In this document: piece after piece, positions 5,239-11,325 of the stretch
How the letters are laid out: every line of letters starts with the position of its first letter
Position numbering within the stretch: position 1 is the stretch's first letter
Assembly (NCBI GenBank): GCA_947470205.1
Contig: CANISK010000027.1
Location: 1 to 11,325, forward strand
Direction of reading: 5' to 3'
DNA from: Neisseriaceae bacterium
GTDB lineage: Bacteria; Pseudomonadota; Gammaproteobacteria; Burkholderiales; UBA11063
Length of the DNA: 11,325 nucleotides
Position numbers and translations under genes: made by a program
The notes under the pieces: generated by a model
The model's database searches: none
What the model was told of the DNA's origin: nothing
Seen by the model: the letters and a program-made list of their open reading frames with translations, nothing else

Positions 5239-8019
5239 ATGAAAATCGATATCAATTCATATCAAATCATACGGGGCAATAATGCAAATCAACAAAAAAA
5301 AGCAGAAATAAATCAAAGCATTATAAAAATCGGGCAACTTTATGAATATAAACAGCCATCAGATTTGACGGATCATGAAAGAGCAACAATTCTATTTTTA
5401 ATTAAACGTTTGCAGTATACTAGTGACGGTGTAATGCAAGCAGATCATTCATTTGGACACCGCATAGAACATACAGAGGCCACTATAATTGCATGTGTAT
5501 TGTTATATTATAAGTTCACTCAAGATGGTGAATATAGTTCATTAACAATCACCAAAGTTAATGAATTTATTTTTAATAAATTTTGGTTAACGTGTGACGA
5601 TGCCACTAAAAACACACAAGAATATTTCAACAAAATTAATAAGTTTATAGCAAATTGTTATACTGAGAATCAAATTGCATTACCAGATACAAAGCATGAT
5701 TGGTATCGTTTAATAGCACATTTTAATATAAAGCCTGTGGAGAGAAAATACCACTCGCTTAAAGATAATCAAACAGCTGGTTTGAAAGATCATCTCAATG
5801 AGGGATTTATTGTATATAATTCCGGTGTGCAACCAAACCACAGTACAGGTAACGGTGCGTTATGGATGAATGGTACAGAATGTAAGATCACTCCATATAA
5901 AGATATAACCGAGAGATTTCAAAAGAATAATGTTTTATATTTAAATGGAACATGTCAAGATAAATATAGCAATAAGATTGCATGTCGTCAAATTGCATTT
6001 TATCATCTACAGCGCCCTAACAAAATACGTAAGATCTCCAAAGAAATAATTGCAGCTAATCAATTCCTGATGGAAAATAGTTTTGATAGAGAGCGCATTA
6101 TAAATAAAGCAGATAATTACTGCTATTTTTCACTTATCGGTACATCATTTGGTGAGGCTATACATGATGTATGCAGTAACTCGCAACAGGAATTTGAAAA
6201 ATTTAATGTATACTCAGAAAATCATGCAATGACATTGATGGTACACCGCAAACCAGATGGCACATATAAATTATCATTTATTAATCCAACTGAAACCAAT
6301 AAAGTTGTTCGTATTTTGTGCAAGGATATGGAAAGTATTAGAAATTTATCATTGACATATTTGTTATCACAAGGATTCCAAAATATATATTTCCCTACAT
6401 ATAAAAGTGGCGTACTATTACATTACAAAAATCCAAACGAAGATTTTAAGTTAAAAAAGAAAACAACACAAGAGATACAAAAGATGAAATATGATATAAA
6501 TGACATGCAAGGTAATATTGCTCAACTGTGTTTTGCATTTAACATGAACAAACCAGCCTTCATAACTAAATACATGGAACACTTACAATCCTTGCCTCAC
6601 TTGCAATTATTGGGCAATTATTTGCTTGCTGACACCTCAAGATTATTGTACATGGCACTTCAAGATGGCAATACCGAATCTATAGCAGCATTCATGCAAG
6701 GCATGGTAAATTTATGTAAAGAATTACCAACATGGGTTTTATTAATAATAAATTTTTCTAAAATGCTTCTTGCATCGCATGATGGAACGACAACAGGATT
6801 GAACATGGCACTTCAAAATGGCAATACTGAATCTATAGCAGCATTCATGCAAGGCATGCTAGATTTATGTGCAGAATTAAAATCATCACCGGGGGTTTTA
6901 CAAAAAATAGATTTTCCTAAAATACTTCTTGCGTTTAATGGTGTAAATACAACAGGATTGTACATAGCACTTCACAATGGCAATACCGAATCTATAGCAG
7001 CATTCATGCAAGGCATGATAGCGTTATGTAAAATATTACCACTGGATATTTTACAAGAAATACATCTTTCTAAAATACTTCTTGCACTTAATGGTGGAAA
7101 TGAAACAGGATTGTTCATAGCGCTTCACAATGGCAATACCGAATCTATAGCAGCATTCATGGAGGGCATGCTAGATTTATGTGCAGAATTAAAATCATCA
7201 CCGGGGGTTTTACAAAAAATACATTTTTCTACAATACTTTTTGCGTTTGATAATAGAAAGATAACAGGATTGTATATGGCGCTTCAAGACGGCCACACCG
7301 CATCCATAACGGCATTTATGCAGGGCATGGTAAATTTATGTGCAGCACTAAAATTATCATCACAGGAGGTTTTAAGGCAAATAGATCTTTCTACAATACT
7401 TCTTGCGTTTGATAATAGAAAGATAACAGGATTGTACATAGCACTTCAAAGGGGCAATACCGAATCTATAGCAGCATTTATGAAAGGCATGGTAAATTTA
7501 TACAAAATATTACCACCAGAGATTTTACAAAAAATAGATTTTTCTAAAATACTTCTTGCGCCTAATGATAGCAATAGAGCAGGATTGTACGTAGCACTTC
7601 AAAATGGCAATACCGAATCTATAAACACATACATCAAATTATATTGTGACATTTGTGAACAACTTCCAGATATAAATCCAAATATGTTGAAAAATTTAAA
7701 CCAAAATATGATTTTCAAAATAGATAATGGAAATATACACGGGGCATGGTATTATTACTTTAAAAAGCATGCACTACCTTATGAAATAGCAAATAACCCA
7801 GTGCTCATTGCTGAAATTTGTCAATTTGAGCCAGCTAAAACGGCTGAATATATACCGCTTGAATATTTTAAAGTATTTGGTTTTGCGAGTGGTAATGATA
7901 CAACTGAACAAGCAATAGATAACTACATTCAAGCCATGCAAGACGTTCAAAAGGAATTATCTGCATTATTGTATAAAACATTAAACATTAGAGCATTAGT
8001 TCGGTGGACTAAAAACTAA
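5239..8019 (+). CDS. ShET2/EspL-like effector: putative cysteine protease with a C-terminal repeat domain
   Basis: I place the start at ATG 5239 because AAAAAGG lies eight bases upstream and a TATAAT is at 5194; the in-frame ATG at 5152 has neither. The product is 926 aa with no signal peptide or membrane segment seen. Residues 1 to about 190 match nothing I recognise. Residues about 190-400 resemble the ShET2/EspL cysteine-protease fold: NGTCQDKYSNKIACRQIAFY (Cys239 and Cys249, either could be the nucleophile), then ENHAMTLMVHRKPDG (His329), then SFINPTETNK, where Asn349 takes the usual Asp place of the D-P-N turn. Residues 468-833 are seven repeats (51-54 aa) with core TGLYxALQNGNTESIAAF. 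EspL and ShET2 are secreted toxins/effectors of enteric pathogens; EspL cleaves RHIM-domain necroptosis proteins. Host targeting here is inference: no secretion system or chaperone is in the window. The gene diverges from ppsA. The assignment rests on recalled motifs, not a search. Confidence 0.65.
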   Translation: MKIDINSYQIIRGNNANQQKKAEINQSIIKIGQLYEYKQPSDLTDHERATILFLIKRLQYTSDGVMQADHSFGHRIEHTEATIIACVLLYYKFTQDGEYSSLTITKVNEFIFNKFWLTCDDATKNTQEYFNKINKFIANCYTENQIALPDTKHDWYRLIAHFNIKPVERKYHSLKDNQTAGLKDHLNEGFIVYNSGVQPNHSTGNGALWMNGTECKITPYKDITERFQKNNVLYLNGTCQDKYSNKIACRQIAFYHLQRPNKIRKISKEIIAANQFLMENSFDRERIINKADNYCYFSLIGTSFGEAIHDVCSNSQQEFEKFNVYSENHAMTLMVHRKPDGTYKLSFINPTETNKVVRILCKDMESIRNLSLTYLLSQGFQNIYFPTYKSGVLLHYKNPNEDFKLKKKTTQEIQKMKYDINDMQGNIAQLCFAFNMNKPAFITKYMEHLQSLPHLQLLGNYLLADTSRLLYMALQDGNTESIAAFMQGMVNLCKELPTWVLLIINFSKMLLASHDGTTTGLNMALQNGNTESIAAFMQGMLDLCAELKSSPGVLQKIDFPKILLAFNGVNTTGLYIALHNGNTESIAAFMQGMIALCKILPLDILQEIHLSKILLALNGGNETGLFIALHNGNTESIAAFMEGMLDLCAELKSSPGVLQKIHFSTILFAFDNRKITGLYMALQDGHTASITAFMQGMVNLCAALKLSSQEVLRQIDLSTILLAFDNRKITGLYIALQRGNTESIAAFMKGMVNLYKILPPEILQKIDFSKILLAPNDSNRAGLYVALQNGNTESINTYIKLYCDICEQLPDINPNMLKNLNQNMIFKIDNGNIHGAWYYYFKKHALPYEIANNPVLIAEICQFEPAKTAEYIPLEYFKVFGFASGNDTTEQAIDNYIQAMQDVQKELSALLYKTLNIRALVRWTKN
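6640..7737 (+). repeat. Seven-unit tandem repeat (about 153-162 bp per unit) in the effector-like gene
   Basis: Units start at 6640, 6793, 6952, 7105, 7264, 7426 and 7579 and end near 7737. Each encodes a helical motif beginning [T/A]GL[YFN]xALxxGNTESIAAFMxGM and ending near KILLAxN. Spacings are 153, 159, 153, 159, 162, 153 and 159 bases, so length changes are whole codons in the variable mid-region. Paired amphipathic helices with a conserved ALxxG turn resemble ankyrin-like solenoids, fitting a binding platform. Unit 7 is diverged and the following segment (HGAWYYYF) looks like a decayed eighth. Confidence 0.9.
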
Positions 8020-8025
8020 TGTTTT
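7994..8025 (+). terminator. Possible terminator at the end of the effector-like gene
   Basis: CATTAGTT (7994-8001) and AACTAATG (8014-8021) form a perfect 8-bp stem around a 12-base loop, followed by TTTT at 8022-8025. The stem spans the TAA stop at 8017-8019. It is AT-rich and the T-run is short, so it may be weak or fortuitous. The rest of the 170-base gap to 8190 shows only a possible promoter. Confidence 0.35.
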
Positions 8026-8129
8026 CAAGAGTGATAAATCGCAAACTAAAATATTGATATAAAAAATTACCCCTGAAATAAATTTAAACATTTAACCCAT
8101 CAGAAATACATCTAACTAGGTTTTTTGTG

Positions 8130-8156
8130 TTGTAATTGTGATACACGTGATAAAAT
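8130..8156 (+). promoter_or_regulatory. Weak candidate promoter for the YdiJ-like gene
   Basis: TTGTAA (8130-8135) and TAAAAT (8151-8156) are spaced 15 bases apart, shorter than ideal, and lie 34 bases before the GTG start. A CACGTG palindrome (8144-8149) falls in the spacer and could be an operator. Other alignments of the boxes are possible. Confidence 0.3.
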
Positions 8157-8189
8157 ATACTCAGAATCTAACATTTATGGGTAAAAATT

Positions 8190-11189
8190 GTGCGCAATAT
8201 AAATCTCTTCAAAGAATTTAAACGTAGCCTTATAGATAACGGATTTATAGGAGATGTGTGCGATGATACGGCAAATATAGTACTCAATTCTACAGATAAT
8301 AGCATCTATGAAGTCAAACCGATTGGGGTGATAATGCCCAAAAACAATCTTGACGTGTTGCTAATATGCAAGATTGCATCACAGCCAAATTATCACACAC
8401 TCACATTCACCGCACGAGGAGGTGGCACTGGTACTAACGGACAATCGTTAAATAACGGTGTGATAGTAGACACTAGCCGTTATATGACTAATATCATTGA
8501 ATTTGACAACATAAATCACACTATCACCGTAGAACCTGGTGTGGTATTAAGCAGTCTCAATCAGTTTTTACAACCGCATGGGTTATTTTTCCCCCCTGAA
8601 GTATCCACTAAAAACCGTGCCACAATCGGTGGAATGATAGCAAATGATTCAGCCGGTAAAGGGTCTATGATATATGGCAAGACTAGTGATTATGTATTAG
8701 AGCTTGAGTGTGTGCTAATAAATGGCGAGTGTATCAACATACATCCTGTAGATATTATTTTAGATAAAAAAAACAATCCACCTGAAGACAATAATAATAA
8801 ATTACACAATATTGCAACTGAAATATATGATTTGATAACACCAGTACAAGATGAAATAGAACGAGTATTTCCCAAAATAAGTAGACCGTTATCTGGATAT
8901 AATCTTAAAATATTATCAGAAGATAACAAGGTAGATATCACAAAGATAATCAGTGGTAGTGAAGGCACATTGACATTTATCACCAAAGCTAAGCTTAAAG
9001 CGTTACCAATGCCCAAACACAGCGCTTTAGTTATCACACATTATAATAACTTCATAGACGCCCTCAAGGACGCCGAATTTTTAATCAAACACAATCCATC
9101 TAGTATAGAGACTATAGATGAAGTGGTGCAAAAAGGTGCCATGGGCTTACCATCATGGCCTGATATTGCAAAAATAATGGGCATTTCACCAAATGCAAAT
9201 TTTATTTCAAATTTCACCGAGTTTACCGCTTTTACCATGGATGAATTAAACAGCAAAGTGAATACACTTATAAACTCCCTACAAAATTCACCACTACATA
9301 CAGATATCAAACACGTGGTGATATACGACACACAAGATATAAGTCAAGTTTATAATATGCGTTCTATGGCGGTGGGCTTAGTTGGACGTACAACCAATCA
9401 TAAAAAGCCAATTGCATTTATTGAGGATGCTATCGTACCTCCAGAAAACTTAACTAACTTTGTGATCGAGCTCAAGCAGTTACTAGATGGATATAATTTG
9501 CAATATGCAATGTATGGACATACCGATGTAGGATGCATACATGTAAGACCGGCGCTAGATATGACAGACCCAAACGACAAAAATATGATTCGTGAACTTA
9601 CAACCCACGTGGTATCTTTATGTGATAAATATCATGGAATTTTATGGGGTGAACATGGTAAAGGTTATCGAGGTGAGTTTGTAGAACACACATTTGGTGA
9701 TGTCTTGTATCCAATATTGCAACACATTAAGTCTATGTTTGACCCAGATAACCGCATGAACCCCGGTAAACTTGTAACACCATTTGTAAAGGATAATTTT
9801 AAATACGATGCAGTGTCTGTTATCAAAGTCACACCAATTGATGAAGTCACACTCAGAGGAGACCTAGATCGTGATATTTTACAAGACTCAACAATATTAA
9901 ATAAATTTCAAGATGCCCTAATATGTAATGGCAATGCTGCATGTTTTAACCAAGACAAAACTAACGTAATGTGCCCTTCATATAAAGTTACTAATAATCG
10001 TATCCATTCACCCAAAGGGCGCGCCATGCTCACTAAAGAGTGGCTTAGAAACAAAGACACCTTCGGGGAACATCACCCTATCACTAAAAACTCCGCGCTT
10101 GCCGCATTTAATGCCATGAGTGGGTGTTTGGATTGTAAGGGGTGTACTGGTAAGTGCCCCACCATGGTATCTATCCCTCACTTAAAAACTAATTTTTATC
10201 ATGAATACTATAAAATCTATAAAAATAAATCAATTAAAACTCAGCTAATGGAATACATGGAAAATATTATTTCATTTGGTGGCAAAGTGCCTAAAATTAG
10301 TAATTTTATTATTCAAATGGGTTTACCGAAAATATTTGGACTTATTAATTTGCCATTATATTCTATAAATAAACCAATAGATAAAATTTGTAAAGATAAC
10401 GGGATTTTGATTTATGATGGTACGTCTGATATACCAAATATACAAAATACAGTTTTGATTATACTGGATGTAATTACTGGATACTTGGATCATAATATTT
10501 TACTCTCAACTGTAGCACTCATTAAAAAACTAGGTGGAAGTCCAATTGTGGCACTCCCACAAGTAAGTGGCAAAACCATGCTAATAAATGGTAACATTGA
10601 AAGCTTCACCAAATATGCCACACAAAATATGTTATTTTTATCCAAGGCTATTGAAAGAGATATTTTGATAGCTGGAATTGAAAACACCACCACCCTACTC
10701 TACCGTGATGAATATAAAAAATTTGGGATTAGTGACACTATCGGACAAAAAGTCCACACTATCGCGGAGGCGTTGTTGAAGCTTATGCAAAAGAATCCCA
10801 TAAAAGATATTGCAACAAATAAAACCACAAACAATACAACGAATAAGATATATTATTTATTACCACACTGTACAGAACAAGCAATCTGCCCCATTGACGC
10901 CAAAGCTTGGCAACAGATATTTGAAAAACTTGGGGTGAGATGTAATATTCTAAACCTTGGGTGTTGTGGAATGGCGGGGAACTACGGACACCAAAGTGCA
11001 AATATCAACAACAGTGAGAAGTTATTTGATATGCATTGGCGAGAGACGGTAATACACCATAAAGATAATGAGTGCTATATGGCAACTGGATACTCATGTC
11101 GCACTCAAAGCAAGCATCTTGCAAACGTATCACTACATCACCCAATAAGCGTTATTGTTGATATATTAGACTTCTTGCATAACCTATAA
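8190..11189 (+). CDS. ydiJ: YdiJ-like FAD/4Fe-4S oxidoreductase (D-2-hydroxyglutarate dehydrogenase type)
   Basis: This 999-aa protein matches the YdiJ architecture (E. coli about 1018 aa), a cytoplasmic flavoprotein fused to an iron-sulfur domain that oxidises D-2-hydroxyacids, best supported for D-2-hydroxyglutarate. The FAD-binding PCMH domain has TARGGGTGTNGQSLNNG (74-90) and NRATIGGMIANDSAGKGS (142-159). The FAD-oxidase C-domain has MYGHTDVGCIHVRP (441-454), with His443 and His451 as likely metal/substrate ligands, and WGEHGKGYRGEF (486-497). Ferredoxin-like cysteines follow: Cys579, Cys585 and Cys595, then Cys646, Cys649, Cys652 and Cys656 (CLDCKGCTGKCP). A CCG-type region has LGCCGMAGNYGH (923-934) and TGYSCRTQ. 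The GTG start is chosen because its N-terminus aligns with YdiJ and no better start is in frame; the ribosome site is weak. The gene stands alone, 170 bases after the effector-like gene. Confidence 0.93.
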   Translation: MRNINLFKEFKRSLIDNGFIGDVCDDTANIVLNSTDNSIYEVKPIGVIMPKNNLDVLLICKIASQPNYHTLTFTARGGGTGTNGQSLNNGVIVDTSRYMTNIIEFDNINHTITVEPGVVLSSLNQFLQPHGLFFPPEVSTKNRATIGGMIANDSAGKGSMIYGKTSDYVLELECVLINGECINIHPVDIILDKKNNPPEDNNNKLHNIATEIYDLITPVQDEIERVFPKISRPLSGYNLKILSEDNKVDITKIISGSEGTLTFITKAKLKALPMPKHSALVITHYNNFIDALKDAEFLIKHNPSSIETIDEVVQKGAMGLPSWPDIAKIMGISPNANFISNFTEFTAFTMDELNSKVNTLINSLQNSPLHTDIKHVVIYDTQDISQVYNMRSMAVGLVGRTTNHKKPIAFIEDAIVPPENLTNFVIELKQLLDGYNLQYAMYGHTDVGCIHVRPALDMTDPNDKNMIRELTTHVVSLCDKYHGILWGEHGKGYRGEFVEHTFGDVLYPILQHIKSMFDPDNRMNPGKLVTPFVKDNFKYDAVSVIKVTPIDEVTLRGDLDRDILQDSTILNKFQDALICNGNAACFNQDKTNVMCPSYKVTNNRIHSPKGRAMLTKEWLRNKDTFGEHHPITKNSALAAFNAMSGCLDCKGCTGKCPTMVSIPHLKTNFYHEYYKIYKNKSIKTQLMEYMENIISFGGKVPKISNFIIQMGLPKIFGLINLPLYSINKPIDKICKDNGILIYDGTSDIPNIQNTVLIILDVITGYLDHNILLSTVALIKKLGGSPIVALPQVSGKTMLINGNIESFTKYATQNMLFLSKAIERDILIAGIENTTTLLYRDEYKKFGISDTIGQKVHTIAEALLKLMQKNPIKDIATNKTTNNTTNKIYYLLPHCTEQAICPIDAKAWQQIFEKLGVRCNILNLGCCGMAGNYGHQSANINNSEKLFDMHWRETVIHHKDNECYMATGYSCRTQSKHLANVSLHHPISVIVDILDFLHNL

Positions 11190-11196
11190 AATGCTA

Positions 11197-11232
11197 AGTA
11201 AGTACCTGAACAAATATTTTCTGGTACTTACT
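11197..11232. other. Perfect 10-bp inverted repeat just after the YdiJ-like gene
   Basis: AGTAAGTACC (11197-11206) and GGTACTTACT (11223-11232) form a perfect stem around a 16-base loop, starting eight bases past the stop codon. No T-run follows, so a classical intrinsic terminator is doubtful. The right arm directly abuts the palindromic repeat beginning at 11233, so the hairpin may be part of a larger nested element. A role in 3'-end protection of the mRNA is equally possible. Confidence 0.5.
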
Positions 11233-11325
11233 GTCATTCCCGCGTAGGCGGGAATCCAGTAAATTCAAATATATGATAATAAAATTTGCATGTTATAAAA
11301 CTGGATTCCCGCCTACGCGGGAATG
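11233..11325. repeat. Inverted pair of ATTCCCGC...GCGGGAAT repeats, cut by the window end
   Basis: The arm at 11235-11259 is an exact reverse complement (25 of 25) of the arm at 11301-11325. Each arm is itself a hairpin with stem ATTCCCGC/GCGGGAAT and a 4-base loop (GTAG or CTAC). About 41 AT-rich bases lie between them. The same unit occurs inside the MITE at 471-543, so it is a dispersed family in this genome. It probably continues past 11325 (ACAG expected from symmetry). Confidence 0.85.

Noticed and set aside
8690..9850. Minus-strand open frames within the YdiJ-like gene
   Set aside because: All overlap the FAD-domain coding sequence and show no recognisable motif or start signal.
11233..11325. 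CRISPR-like repeat array
   Set aside because: There are only two units, they are inverted rather than direct, and each is a hairpin, as in dispersed palindromic repeats.

Overview
The window is AT-rich DNA (GC not computed) carrying genes typical of a Gram-negative proteobacterium. PpsA, NusB and a long FAD/4Fe-4S oxidoreductase of the YdiJ type look gamma- or betaproteobacterial in motif and architecture. Other features suggest a host-associated or intracellular bacterium with a plastic genome: a toxin/effector-like protein, an Rpn-type nuclease, a decayed GIY-YIG gene and palindromic 'ATTCCC...GGGAAT' repeats. That lifestyle, and any finer taxonomic placement, is inference.

Layout. (1) 1-905, minus strand: a broken GIY-YIG nuclease/DUF4357 gene, cut by a 144-bp MITE-like element at 447-590 and by a one-base frameshift near 157-160; its 3' end runs off the window. 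(2) 934-1938, minus: an Rpn/PDDEXK nuclease with a 12-bp tandem repeat encoding GIEK units. (3) 2066-2563 nusB and 2575-4992 ppsA, minus, 11 bases apart and probably cotranscribed from a promoter near 5020-5047. (4) 4993-5238: a divergent intergenic region with promoters for both sides. (5) 5239-8019, plus: a 926-aa protein resembling the ShET2/EspL family of cysteine-protease effectors, with a candidate Cys-His site followed by seven repeats of 51-54 residues. (6) 8190-11189, plus: a YdiJ-like D-2-hydroxyglutarate dehydrogenase. (7) 11190-11325: a perfect hairpin followed by a second inverted pair of the palindromic repeat that also sits inside the MITE.

Function. PpsA (gluconeogenic PEP synthesis), NusB (transcription antitermination and ribosome assembly) and the YdiJ-like enzyme (2-hydroxyacid oxidation) are core functions. 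The effector-like gene is wedged between core genes, and the nuclease genes and repeats at the left edge are accessory. No secretion system, tRNA, rRNA, CRISPR array or integrase was seen. The most interesting items are the ShET2/EspL-like protein with its mosaic repeats, the cleanly reconstructable MITE insertion, and the possible internal antitoxin-like start in the Rpn gene.
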